Source: Megascapheus bottae
Taxonomy: Eukaryota; Chordata; Mammalia; Rodentia; Geomyidae
NCBI GenBank assembly: GCA_024803745.1
Contig: JANJXV010000002.1
Location: 37,779,001-37,843,000 of the forward strand
Direction: 5' to 3'
Length of the DNA: 64,000 nt
Position numbers and translations under genes: made by a program. Positions 45,951-57,156 of the stretch are shown piece by piece. The notes beneath the pieces are model-generated. The model had not been told where the DNA came from. It made no database searches and saw only the letters and a program-made list of their open reading frames with translations. The first letter of the stretch is position 1, and each line of letters opens with the position of its first letter.

Positions 45951-46412
45951 TCTAGTACTTATTTTTAATATATTTTTATTGTAATTAATAAAAGGGTTAC
46001 ATGATATTTGCCAGATAGAAGGTGCATTAATTCACATACATTGATACCCTTTCACATGTCTTGGTCTCCATAACCCTCCCCCCACCCCCCATTGTGGTTT
46101 TCCCCCCTTCCCTATCCAATTTCAAGTAACCAAATACAAATATATCCAATATATCAGATAACAAAGTGAGATACTGTCACAATATGAGATAACCAAGGGA
46201 CAGAAAAAGAGATGAGAGATAACATAGCACATTAAGGACAACAATCATTCATTATATGGCTTTTGTTTCAATATCCTAGAGGTCCATTCAATTAGCTTCA
46301 TACTATATGGCCTTATGTATCAAGGTTTTGCTCTATTGCAAATCTCTGCTAGGAGAGCCCAAGGTTTCTACTGAATATGACAAATGAGGGAAACCATTGA
46401 GTCTGGCTTACT

Positions 46413-49240
46413 TCACTTAATATGATTTTTTTCTAAGTCTTTCCATTTCCTTACAAATGGGGCAATGTCGTTTTTTCTGACAGCAGCATAGAATTCCATT
46501 GTGTACAAATACCACATCTTGTTGATCCATTCATCAGCTGAGGGACATCTACGTTGGTTCCATATCTTTGCTAGGGTGAATAATGCTGCAATGAACATTG
46601 TTGTGCTAGTAGATTTAGTATGCCCTACTTTCTGGATGGTTGGGTAAATGCCAAGTAGTGGAATTGCTGGGTCATAGGGAAACTCGATGTTTAGCCTTTT
46701 GAGGAACTGCCACACTGCTTTCCATAGTGGTTGAACAAGTTTGCACTCCCACCAACAGTGTAGTAGTGATCCCTCCTGGCCACATCCCCTCCAGAATCTG
46801 TTGTTATTCGTTTTCCTGATCCTGGCCATTCTAACTGGAGTGAGGTCGAATCTTAGCATTGTTTTGATTCGCATTTCTTTTATGACCAGAGATGTGGAGC
46901 ATTTCTTCATGTGTCTTCTTCAGAGAAGACTCTCTTTAAGTCTTTGGCCCATTTTTTAATGGGATGGTTGTTACTTTGGAGATTAGTTTTGGAGTGCTTC
47001 AATTTTTTGAGCTGTTGATATATTTTAGATATGAGGCCTTTGTTGTATGGTTGGTGAAGATCTTCTCCCACTCTGTTGGCTTCCTAACTAGTTTACTAGC
47101 TATGTCCTTTGCCATACAAAAGCTCTGCAGTTTAATGCAGTCCCACTTATCCAGCCTTTCTCTGATTTGTTGTGATTCTTGGTCCTTATTAAGAAAGTTT
47201 CGACCTGTGCCAAGGAGGCCTAGTGTATCTCCTATTCCTTCTTGTAAAGTTTTCCGTGTGTCAGCTTTTACCTCCAGGTCTTTGATCCATTTGTAGTTAA
47301 TTCTAGTTCAGGGTGACAAAGAAGGATCCAACTTTAGTTTTCTGCAGGTGCTTAACCAGTTCTGCCAGCTCCACTTGTTGAAGAGGCTATCTTTCTTCCA
47401 TTCTATTTTTTTGGCTCCCTTGTCAAAGATTAGGTGGCCATAGGTCTGTGGTTTAATATCTGGGTCCTCAGTTCTATTCCATTGGTCTTCAGGCCTGTTC
47501 TTGTGCCAGTATCAAGCTGTTTTGATAATTATAGCTCTGTAATACAGTCTAAAGTTTGGTATTGAAATTCCTCCTGTGCTGTTCTTTCTGCTAAGAGGTG
47601 TTTTTGTTATACGGGGTCTTTTATTATTCCATATGAAATTTGGATTGCCTCTTCTATTTCTTTAAAGAATGACATTGGGATATTGATGGGTATTGCATTG
47701 AATTTGTAGATAGCCCTTGGCAAGATTGTCATTTTCACGATGTTGATTCTTCCAGTCCAGGAGCATGGGAGGTTTTTCCATTTCTTCAGTTCTGCTTTAA
47801 TTTCCTTTTTCAGGGTTTTAAAGTTTTCATCAAAAAGGTCCTTTACATTCTTAGTTAAGCTAATTCCTAGGTACTTTATTTTCTTTGAGGCTATTGCGAA
47901 AGGAGTTGCTTTCCTGATTGTTGCCTTGTTCCTCTCACCGTTGGTGTAGAGGAAGGCAGTTGATTTTTGAGGATTAATTTTATACCCTACTACCCTTCCA
48001 AAGTTTTGAATCAGCTCAAGGAGCTTGGGAGTACAGTCTATAGGATTCTTTAAATACAGGATCATGTCATCTGCAAAGAGGGAAAGTTTTACTTCCTCTT
48101 TCCCTATTGGATCCCCTTTATGCTTGCTTCTTGCCTTATTGCACTGGCTAGGAATTCTAGTACTATGTTAAAGAGGAGTGGAGAGAGTGGGCATCCTTGT
48201 CTCGTTCCTGATTTTAGAGGGAATGGCTTTAGATTTTCACCATTAAGTGTAATACTAGCAGTAGGTTTCTCATACACAGCCTTTATTACATTGAGGAATG
48301 TTCCATGGATTCCTAGTTTCTCCAGAGCTTTTAACATAAAGGGGTGTTGGATCTTGTCAAATGCCTTTTCCGCGTCTATTGAGACAATCATGTGATTTTT
48401 GTCCTTGCTCCTGTTGATGTGTTGAATTATATTAATTGATTTGCATATGTTGAACCAGCTTTGCCTACCTGTGATGAATCCTGTTTGATCATAGTGTATA
48501 ATTTTTTTGATAAGTTGTTGTAGATGGTTGGCCAGTATTTTGTTGAGAAGTTTTGCATCGATGTTCATCAAAGAAATATGTCGAGCCAGGAGTTTGGCCT
48601 AGTGGTTAAAACTTGCCTAGCATGCATGAAGACCGGGGTTCGATTCCTCAGTACCACAGACATAGAAAAAAGCCGGAAGTGGTGCTGAGGCTCAAGTGGT
48701 AGAGCTCTAGCCTTGAGAAAGTCCAAGGACAGTGCTCAGGCTCTGAGCTCAAGCCCAGGACTGGCACACACACACAAAAAAAGAAATAGGTCGATAGTTC
48801 TCTTTCTTTGATGGATCTCTGTCTGGTTTGGGGATGAGGGTTATACTGGCTTCATAGAATGAGTTTGGTAAAGAACCTTCATTTTCAATTTTGTTGAAGA
48901 GCTTGAGGAGTATTGGTGTGAGCTCTGCTTGAAGACTTTATAGAATTCAGCTGTGAATCCATCTGGCCCTGGGCTTTTCTTAGGTGGAAGGTCTCTTATT
49001 GCCATTTCTATTTCAGTGCTTGAAATAGGCCTGTTTAGTTGGGTTAGTTCTTCTTGGTTCAGTGTGGGTATGTTAATATTGGCTAGGAATTCATCCATTT
49101 CTTCTAGATTCTCAAATTTGTTGGCGTAAAGGTTTGAGAAGTATACCCTGATGATACTCTGGATCTTGGTAATTTCTGTCGTGATATTACCATTTTCATC
49201 TGCGATTTTGTTTATTTCGGTATGCCCTCTTCTTTTTTTT
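46413..49240 (-). pseudogene. L1 ORF2 remnant (reverse transcriptase), broken
   Basis: Endonuclease domain absent. Visible pieces: the RT start with [18 protein letters not shown], then [13 protein letters not shown], a FADD catalytic motif (complement of 48066-48077) and, at the C-terminus, a Cys-rich segment (RGCGQEGSLLHCWWEC). Near 48107 one A is missing compared with the L1 copy at 43650, putting GTRQ and FADD in different frames. Other breaks lie between 46910 and 47607 and near 48900-48940. It cannot encode a working protein. Confidence 0.9.
48584..48779 (+). mobile_element. IDL-type SINE in L1 ORF2
   Basis: Near-consensus copy with a CA-repeat and A tail. AAAGAAATATGTCG (48570-48583) and AAAGAAATAGGTCG (48780-48793) flank it. 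Confidence 0.97.
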
Positions 49241-49253
49241 GTCTAGTACTTAT

Positions 49254-49591
49254 GTATTAAAGAACTACTCCAGACTTTGACATTGTCAAAACTCACCCCT
49301 AGGGGCATATCCATTCTCTGAGGATTCCAGTTGACCTGTTGAGAATCAGAGCTCAACCCTCAGCTGCTCCATCTACCTTGAAAGTTGGAATGTTCCTCTC
49401 TTTATCTTCCAAGTCTCAGCCCAGACCTCTCTGTTCCAGTTGGATTGTCTCTATAGTTTTCTCTATTCCCTGCTCTTTCCTTCATAGTAGTAACGGTACT
49501 GGTTAATCACACATTGTTTGTTATTAACTTTTTAACTATTCTTTAATTTGAATGAATTATTTATTTGCTTTTATAAAAACTAGTTTTTTAT
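49254..49591. other. Unique intergenic
   Basis: Nothing recognised. Confidence 0.5.
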
Positions 49592-50385
49592 TTTTTATTT
49601 TATTTTTATTGTAAAGGTGATGTACAGAGCGGTTACAGTTCATGGGTCAGGTAATGAGTACATTCTTTTTGAATATATCATCTCTTCCCTCATTTTCTCT
49701 CAATTTTTCCCTCCCAATCCCCCCCACAACAAGTTGTATACTTTGTTTTCAACCCTTTGTCCCACTATTTCTATGCCTAACACCTTGCTCTTCCCCAAAC
49801 AGATAAACTTAAATACAAGACAAAAGGTACAGGAATCAAAAATGGTGACAAAGGATGGAGGGGGGAAGTAAAGTAACAAAACCCTCTTGTTTCCACTTTC
49901 TGAAGTTCATTCGATAAACTTCATATGCACATAAATTGAACATTTGTAGTCCTCTCCAAAGAATATCCTCTTTTGATCTCACTGTGTGAATGTTTAGAGT
50001 CCTGTTAAATTTATCATATCCAAGTGTAATTTGTTTTTGCCAGTCCTGGGCTTGAGCTCAGGGCCTGAGGTCTACCACTTGAGCCTCAGCACTACTTCCA
50101 GCTTTTTTCTATGTATATGGTATTGAGGAATCTACCACTAGGCCAAACTCCCGGCCCCAAGTGTAATTTTTTTTTGTCTTTTACTATCCATTGTCTTTAC
50201 TTATAGATTTATCAGTACCTTCTAGTTACAACAAATAGAAAACATGCAACCTATGTTTCTTTGGGTCTGGCTTACTTTATCTAATTTTTTTCCAAGTCTT
50301 TGTATTTGGAATTGCATTATATATGTATACTCCATTTTCTTGATCCATTTGTCCACTGAGGGGCATCTGGGTTGATTCCATTAAT
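49592..50385 (-). mobile_element. Older L1 3' end
   Basis: TTTTTATTGTAAAGGTGATG, GGGTCAGGTAATGAGTACAT, a long C/T-rich block, CTTTGGGTCTGGCTTACTTT and GTCCACTGAGGGGCATCTGG. A different, older subfamily from the copy at 45963; an IDL SINE interrupts it. Confidence 0.85.
50033..50157 (-). mobile_element. IDL-type SINE, internally deleted
   Basis: GCCAGTCCTGGGCTTGAGCT, GGTCTACCACTTGAGCCTCA, CCACTAGGCCAAACTCCCGG. CAAGTGTAATTT flanks it at 50021-50032 and 50158-50169. Two segments present in other copies are missing. Confidence 0.92.
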
Positions 50386-50643
50386 GCTTCCCCTGCCTCC
50401 TGTTTGACAGGGTTTTCCAAGAGGCAAAGACTATGCCTAACTTATTTATCATTCAATTCCCAGAGCTAAGCACAATACATGGTGCAGAGTAGGTCTTAAA
50501 TAGATCATTAGTGCTATGCCAAGAATAGGGTTTTAAAGTCAGGTACACTTGGAACTTAGCGTCATTTACTCTCTGTATGACCAAGACAATTGAATTCAAA
50601 AATCTGAATCCTCCCTTTATCATATTTAATAAAATTGGAGGAT

Positions 50644-50860
50644 GTTAGCCAAGTGACAATCGTTATCATGGCTACTCAAGAGGTTGAGATCTGAAGGATT
50701 GTGTTTTGGCTCTGAATAGAAAAAGCTTCAAGATTCCATCTCCAATATAACCAGCAAAAATCCAGGATGGAGTTGTGGCTCAAAGAATAGACACTGAGCT
50801 CTACAAAACAAGCAGAGAACTCATGAGGCCATAAGTTCAAACTCCATATTTGAAAAAAAA
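50644..50860 (+). mobile_element. Composite B1/ID-like SINE, diverged
   Basis: GCTACTCAAGAGGTTGAGAT, CATCTCCAATATAACCAGCA, GGAGTTGTGGCTCAAAGAAT. An ATAGAT-type simple repeat follows at 50885-50945. Confidence 0.75.
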
Positions 50861-51137
50861 ATGAAGATGCTGAATTAGCAAGAATATAGATATAGATATA
50901 GATGGTATAGATATATAGATGAGGATATAGGTAGACCTAGATATAGCACATCTGGCACAAATATATAATGAATAAAGGAATTTTATGAGCTCCTAGTCTA
51001 TTCACAACCACTATCTCCACCACTGAACTCTACTTAAAATAAAACAAATCAATCAATATGCTACATATTCATAATCTGACTTGTTGAATCGAAATTCCCT
51101 AGTCAAACTAGTTAAATTTTTAAATAATTTTAATTTT

Positions 51138-51312
51138 TTCTGCCAGTCCTGGGGCTTGAAGTCAGTTCCAGAATACTATGCCTGAGCTTTTTCTCTCAAG
51201 GCTAGTGTTCTACAACTTTAGTGTCGTATCCAGCTTTTTCTGAACCATGGATCCTCAGATTTGAGCCTCCTGAGAAGCTAGAATTACAAGCCTGAGCCAT
51301 CACTACCTGGCA
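51138..51312 (-). mobile_element. Composite B1/ID-like SINE, shortened
   Basis: GCCAGTCCTGGGGCTTGAAG, ATCCTCAGATTTGAGCCTCC, ACAAGCCTGAGCCATCACTA; middle part deleted. Confidence 0.82.
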
Positions 51313-51314
51313 CT

Positions 51315-51505
51315 ATTTTTTGTGCCAATCCTGGACCTTGAACTCAGAGCCTGGGTACTGTCCTTGGACTGTCTCAAGACTAGAGCTCTACCACTTGAGA
51401 CTCAGCACCACTTTTGGCTTTTTTTTCTATGTATGTGGAATCGAACCTGGGTTTTTGTGCATGCTAGGCAAGCACTTTATCACTAGGCCAAACTCCTGGC
51501 CCCCT
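51315..51505 (-). mobile_element. IDL-type SINE
   Basis: GCCAATCCTGGACCTTGAAC, CTACCACTTGAGACTCAGCA, GCATGCTAGGCAAGCACTTT; directly abuts the preceding SINE. Confidence 0.92.
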
Positions 51506-53095
51506 GGGATCATTTTTAATATTGTAATACTTTGTGGTTTTACCATGATAATTCACACCTGCATCTACTATAATTCAGTCAAGGTAATCTCATTTATTAC
51601 TCTACCCTCCCACCACCATTCTTCTAACCCCCGTTCCAGTCATGTCACTCAGTATTTTCCATGAGTTTCCTTGTACTTTTTTCTTTATACTATAATGGAA
51701 ATATCTTTTAAAATAATGAGCATATCTATATAAAAGAAGATAGAGAGGAAATCTTCGGTAGTTGATCCAAGGCAGGGGGATGTGCTTTAAAACACTCACA
51801 GACCAAAGGATGGGGGAGGGGGAGAAGAAATCAAATCTGACTAAACATTTCCTTCCAGGTAAACAGCCCTGGTGTTTACCTCATGCACCTTAGCCTGGCA
51901 TCCTGCTTGAGCACCCTGTGTCTCCAGCCATCATAGCTGCCAGCTAAGCATTTCCATGAACTTTTCTATGGCTGAAGGAAAAGGAAGGGTCATCAACAAC
52001 TAAGTGTTGGCCTTCAGCCTGGACATCACAATTGGAATTGGCAACACCCTCTCGGGTCCAGAGGTGGAAAATGCCAGACCCACTCTAGTCTGTTTACTGT
52101 CAATGCTTCCAGCTAATTCTTTGCTTTTCCTCTTCTTCCTTTTTCTTTTTAAGTATTGAAATGGCACATGTTGCACAAGTCCTTGGAAGAAACATAAAAA
52201 TAGAAAATGTGGTCTGTGCTTTTGAAGCTCACATTTACTCAAGCCCAGAGACCACACATCAAAACAGGAAAAGTTAACTAACAAAACCAGGAATTGTGTG
52301 CTCAAATATAAAGGGTGGCATAGCCAATAAAAGGTTTATTAGTTCTTCGCTCTGGTGCCCTTTAGACCATGAAGTACCAATTCTCATACCAATTTTTATT
52401 TTGCTAGAAGCTCCTTCTAGCTTTTAGCAGGAGCTTTCTACCTTATTTCATATGACCCTGTGCTGTTAAGGGACGGAACCATCACTATGAAGCTAAAAGC
52501 TTAAAAAATAATAATAACAACAACAAAAAAGAGACAGGTAATCAGTCAATGATTAATGCCATTCCTTCCATCATTTCATTTTCCTTGGAAAATGACATTG
52601 ATTAAAATGTATTGTACTCATAAATTGATAGGATAGTCTGTACAACTACCAAAGCCAATTAAAGAAAACCAAACCTAAAAGTACAATTCCTGTTTCGAAC
52701 TATAATTGAGATGTCATTTCTATCATGAAGTCCACCTAACTTACCCAGTTACATAGCTCATGGTCCTCAAGACTTCCTACCTTGTCTTCATTTTTTATAT
52801 ACCTTAGGACTCTGTGGTGCACAGCACAGGTCCCTGGACAGTTCTGATACCAGCAGATCTTCTTTGAATGTCCACATTCAAAAGGCCTGGCCATCATGGT
52901 TGATGGAGTCGTGAATCTCCACAGCAAGTTCTTCTAATTCTTTAGTGTGTAGGCTCAGAAATCCAGTGAAGGAAGTTGAAATAGGCAAGTTCTTTCAAAG
53001 CCCGGACACAAAATTGACCATTACTTCAGATATCTTCTATTAATGAAGTCATTTGTTTGAGTCTAGATCCAGAATGGGAAAATCAACTTAGTCAT
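51506..53095. other. Unique intergenic
   Basis: A low-complexity AATAATAACAACAAC run lies near 52505-52535. No gene or repeat family recognised. Confidence 0.45.
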
Positions 53096-53099
53096 TTTT

Positions 53100-53185
53100 T
53101 CTCCTCTCCTTGTGAGTACTGGAGATCAAACGCAGGCCTTTCACTTGATAGGCAACTGAGCTACATCCCTATCCTTTTCCTTACC
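53100..53185 (-). mobile_element. ID-type SINE fragment
   Basis: ACTGGAGATCAAACGCAGGC and AGGCAACTGAGCTACATCCC are the reverse of an ID head and box B. Confidence 0.65.
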
Positions 53186-53246
53186 TCTATATTTTGGTAT
53201 GTATAGGTTATAAAAGCATAATGCAAAGAACAAGAATAAACATTAC

Positions 53247-53475
53247 GAATGCTGTAATCCTAGCTACTAAAAAGGTTGAGATCTGAGGATTATGGTTCTA
53301 TGCCAGCCCACACAGAAAAGTCCCCACAAGACTCTTATCTCCAATTGTCACCACTCAAAAACTACAAGTGGTGCTTGTGGCTTAAGTGGTAGAACACTAG
53401 CCTTGAGCACAAAAAGGCTCCTAGCCAGTGCCCAGGTCTGAGCTCAAGCCCCAGGACCAGCAAAAACTAAAAAAG
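53247..53475 (+). mobile_element. Composite B1/ID-like SINE
   Basis: GCTGTAATCCTAGCTACTAA, GGTTGAGATCTGAGGATTAT, TTAAGTGGTAGAACACTAGC. Confidence 0.9.
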
Positions 53476-53689
53476 AGTGTTGATCATTTTGTAGAGTGAA
53501 ATTTCTTCATTTAATATATATGTACATATGTACAAGATGGCAGTACTTACATATTTATGTTGTGCAATAGATCATTAAAACTTTGTTCATCTTGCAAAAC
53601 AAACTCTAGAACTAGATGTGGTAAGGCATTTTGTAATCCAGTCACAGCCCAGGTAAATTTTTAGTGACACTCCATTTCAACAAACAAGC

Positions 53690-53900
53690 AAGACTTGCTG
53701 GCATATGCCTGTAATTCCAGTTACTGGGAGGAGAAGGTAGGAGGATCTAGTCCAGTTCAAAGCTGGCCCCAGGCAAAAACACAGTAGACTTATCTGAAAA
53801 ATAACTAAAGCATAAAGGGCTGTCAACAGGGCTCAAATAGCGGAGTGCCAGCCTAGCAAATGTGAGACTCTGAGTTCAAACCCCAGGACTGTCAAAAACT
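53690..53900 (+). mobile_element. B1 plus ID-type SINE variant
   Basis: CTTGCTGGCATATGCCTGTA, GTCCAGTTCAAAGCTGGCCC, then GGAGTGCCAGCCTAGCAAAT and GAGTTCAAACCCCAGGACTG. The right part is closer to plain ID than in other composites. Confidence 0.75.
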
Positions 53901-54227
53901 GTTTCTTTGACTTAATACTCAGGTACTCAATATCATTGACATGATCTTGGAGATATAAATATAACCACATAGACATAAAAATCTATAATGGGATATATAC
54001 TCTATAGACATAATGTTATATAGATAGATATGTATCATGACATATAAACTCTCAGCTTAATTTTAATTTTGTTTTTAAATATATGTGCTAGTGATTGCAT
54101 ATAGAGATCCCATTCTTGAATACTTATTTGTTAAACTTGACATTTGAAGTATGATGCAAAAAAATCAATGTTAATAAAAATCTTTAAAAAATCTGTCTCT
54201 TCTTTCTTCCTTCCTTCTTTCTTTTTT

Positions 54228-54445
54228 TATACTAGTATTGGAGCTTAATGCTACACTTAAAGCTAAAAGCTGTACATTAGCTTTTTACCTTGAGGCTAGC
54301 CCTCTACCACTACCTCTACTTTCGAAGTTTTCCTGGCTGATTGAGAAAAGAGTCTCACGGATTCTATATCCCAGGTGGCTTTAAACTATGATTCTCCACC
54401 TCCTAAAGCAGATAGGATTATAGACATGAGGCAACATTCCCAGTT
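54228..54445 (-). mobile_element. Composite SINE, strongly diverged
   Basis: CTTGAGGCTAGCCCTCTACC, GAGAAAAGAGTCTCACGGAT, TAGGATTATAGACATGAGGC. Confidence 0.65.
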
Positions 54446-54725
54446 TATGCCAATTTTATTTATTCATCTGTTGATGGGCACTTACATTAACTTCACTATT
54501 GTGAATAGTGCTACAACAATCACAGAGATGCTGGCTTCATTTCCAGTGGCATCATACTGAGGCCCTGCTTTCAGGTTCCTGAGAAACTGTCTTTCTGATT
54601 CCTATAGTGGCTGAATGTATTTACATTTCCACCAACAGTGAGTTCCTGCCTGAAAGGGCTTCCCCTTTTCACTATAGCCTCACAACATTTGTTACTTTTT
54701 CAGAATTTCTTTTTTCTAGTTTCCT
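54446..54725 (-). mobile_element. Ancient L1 fragment (ORF2 end region)
   Basis: ATTCATCTGTTGATGGGCAC, TTGTGAATAGTGCTACAACA, TACATTTCCACCAACAGTGA are typical of reverse L1 ORF2 C-terminal region. Confidence 0.75.
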
Positions 54726-54729
54726 TGAG

Positions 54730-55264
54730 TCTTTTTGGCTTTCTTAGAATTTTTTCTGTTTCCTAGTTTTCATAGAAGTACTACCATTAACTTAAGTTTT
54801 TTAATATAATCATGTACTGCTGTAAGTTTTCCTGTATGAATTGCATTCATCTCAACCTATAAGTTTTAGTGTGTGATTTTATTTTCTTTCAGTTCAAAAT
54901 TTCATGTAATTTCCCTTTATCCCATGAGTCACTTGTGTTGTGTTACTTAGTTTCCAAAAATTTAGGGGATTTTCCAGGTCTCTTTCTGTAAATGATCTCT
55001 AGTTTAATACTGTTGAGATCAGAGAACATGTTTTGGGTAATTTTAGTTATTTTAAATTTATTGAAGTTCCTTTATGTCACAAAGTGTGACCAAGCTTGGT
55101 AAATGTTCTTTTTAACTTTGTGAACTCTGCTATTGTTGGTGATATGTAATATAGTTTCAATTATGTTCAATTCATAGTGTTGTCTTCTACATCCTTACTG
55201 ACTTCATCTGCATTTTTATATCAGAACCTGAGAGCAAAATACTATATATTCAACCTGTAACAAT
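54730..55264 (-). mobile_element. Ancient L1 fragment (ORF2 middle)
   Basis: GAGATCAGAGAACATGTTTT, TTTAAATTTATTGAAGTTCC, TAAATGTTCTTTTTAACTTT and CTCTGCTATTGTTGG resemble reverse old L1M ORF2 sequence. Confidence 0.65.
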
Positions 55265-55281
55265 CCTTTTGAAAACAATTT

Positions 55282-56105
55282 CTTAATATAATTTTCCAAG
55301 TCTTTCCATTTCTTTACAAATGGTATAATATCATTCTTTCTTATGAATAAGTAGAATTCCACTGTGTATATATACCACATTTTCATCCACTGAGGGACAT
55401 CTAGATTGATTCCATATCTCTGCTGTGGCAAACAATGCTGCAATGAACATGGTTGTGCTGGTGGCTTTAGTGTGACCTGGTTTATGGTAATTTGCCCAGG
55501 GGTGGGATTGCTAAGTCAGTTATAGGAAAGCTCTATGGTTAGTCTTTTAAGGAAACCTCCATACTGCTTTCCAGAGTGGTTTCTATTAAGTTTACATTCC
55601 CACCATGACTGTAATAAGTTTCTCATTGGCCATATGTCTGCCAACATTTGTTATTATTAGTTTTTCTGATAATGGCCATTCTAACTAGTGTGGTGGAATT
55701 TCATTGTTGTTTTAACTTGCATTTTTATTATAAGAATATTGAATAATTTTTCATGTGTCTATTGAGCAAAGTAAGCCAGAGCCAAAAGGAAACAGACTTT
55801 TTAAAGTTGCCATTGTTGCTATTTCTGTTTTCTTTTCCTTTTGTCTTGTTAGTTTGTTTGCCTTTGGGAGGGCTAGGAAGGGGACATAAAAGGTGGATCA
55901 AGGATGAACAAATACAACAGTGATACTCATGAGAAACTATGTGGAAAATGAACTGGGTGGGGATGGGAGGGAAAACCAGGAAAAAGGGATAAAAGAGGAG
56001 AGGCATGGTTCAAAAAGAATTGTACTCACTATTTATTAGTTGATTTATGTAACTATAATCCTTCTGTATAGTAACTCTACAATAACAATGCACTTTAAAA
56101 ATGGA
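55282..56105 (+). mobile_element. 5'-inverted (twin-primed) L1
   Basis: 55282-55768 is ORF2 C-terminal sequence in minus orientation (ACCACATTTTCATCCACTGA, GACATCTAGATTGATTCCAT). From about 55769 the following ORF2/3' UTR segment is in plus orientation (AGTAAGCCAGAGCCAAAAGG) and ends TAACAATGCACTTTAAAAAT. The two parts are adjacent in element coordinates. Confidence 0.85.
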
Positions 56106-56232
56106 AACAACTTCCTAGGTTTATTCATAATTTAAGAATTCACATTTGTTATCTTAGTAAATTTACACACCCTAAATATTAGTAACACATATATGTTTGT
56201 GTAATATATGATATAATATATATAATATATAT

Positions 56233-56476
56233 AGTGTGCCAATCCTAGGGCTTGAACTCGGAGCCTATAGGCTCCATCCCTGAACTTCTTTTTGCTCAAA
56301 GCTAGCACTCAACCACTTGAGCCCCAGCTCTACTCTTGGCTCTTTTGGTAGTTTAATGAAGAATTTCATAGACTTTTCTACCCACGCTAGCTTGAACCAT
56401 GATCCTCAGATCTCAGTCTCCTGAGTAGCTGCGCTATAGTAGTAGAATTGCAGGAATGAGCCATCAATGCAAAGCT
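56233..56476 (-). mobile_element. Composite B1/ID-like SINE
   Basis: CTAGGGCTTGAACTCGGAGC, CACTTGAGCCCCAGCTCTAC, ATCCTCAGATCTCAGTCTCC. Confidence 0.88.
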
Positions 56477-56491
56477 AACAACTTCCTAACT

Positions 56492-56682
56492 TTTTTTCCT
56501 AGTCCTGAGGCATGAACTCAGGGCATTGGCACTATAGTTGGGCTTTCTCAAGGCTACCACTCTACCACTTGAGCCACAGAACCATTTCTAGCTTTTTCTG
56601 TGTATGTGGTACTGAGGAATGAAACCCAGGGCTTCATGCTTGCTAGGCAAGCACTCTACCACTAGGCCACATTCCTGGCCCT
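56492..56682 (-). mobile_element. IDL-type SINE
   Basis: GGCATGAACTCAGGGCATTG, GGTACTGAGGAATGAAACCC, CTAGGCAAGCACTCTACCAC. ACAACTTCCTAACT flanks it at 56478-56491 and 56683-56696. Confidence 0.96.
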
Positions 56683-56904
56683 ACAACTTCCTAACTCTTA
56701 AACACAAGGGTTCAGATAGATGTGGTGATGCATGGAATGTATCTTCCTGTGCTTGCCAAGGATGTACACAGGCACTCCTCTTTAAAGTGTCTGGAAATTT
56801 GAATTCTAGTGCTCCTTATGCACTATCATTTGTTTTCACTGAGTTGATTTTTGGTGGCCTCAATCACCTCCCTTTGACCTCCCCTTTAAAGAATTCCATG
56901 TGCA

Positions 56905-57086
56905 AACTTGGCACTGGTGTTTCATGCCTATAATCCTAGCTATTCAGAAGTCCCACCTCTAAGAATAACAGTTTGAAGTCAGTGTGGTCAGAAAAGTCCA
57001 TGAGACTCTGACCTCTAATTAACCAGAAAAATATTAGAAGTACAGCTATGACTCAAATGGTAGAGCACCAGCCTTGAGCAAAATGA
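56905..57086 (+). mobile_element. Composite B1/ID-like SINE
   Basis: GGCACTGGTGTTTCATGCCT, AGTCCATGAGACTCTGACCT, GGTAGAGCACCAGCCTTGAG; tail continues as GAAA repeat. Confidence 0.88.
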
Positions 57087-57092
57087 AAAGGA

Positions 57093-57152
<60 letters not shown>

Positions 57153-57156
57153 GAAA
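57087..57156. repeat. (GAAA)n at SINE tail
   Basis: About 16 GAAA units directly after AGCAAAATGAAAAG of the preceding SINE. Confidence 0.96.

Larger units (their letters stand above)
45963..49241 (-). mobile_element. L1, 5'-truncated, about 3.1 kb plus SINE
   Basis: Largest L1 in the window. It runs from ORF2 just before the RT domain (49241) to an A-rich 3' end at 45963. TCTAGTACTTAT occurs at 45951-45962 and 49242-49253, the target duplication. The 3' UTR occupies 45963-46412. An IDL SINE sits at 48584-48779. Confidence 0.95.
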
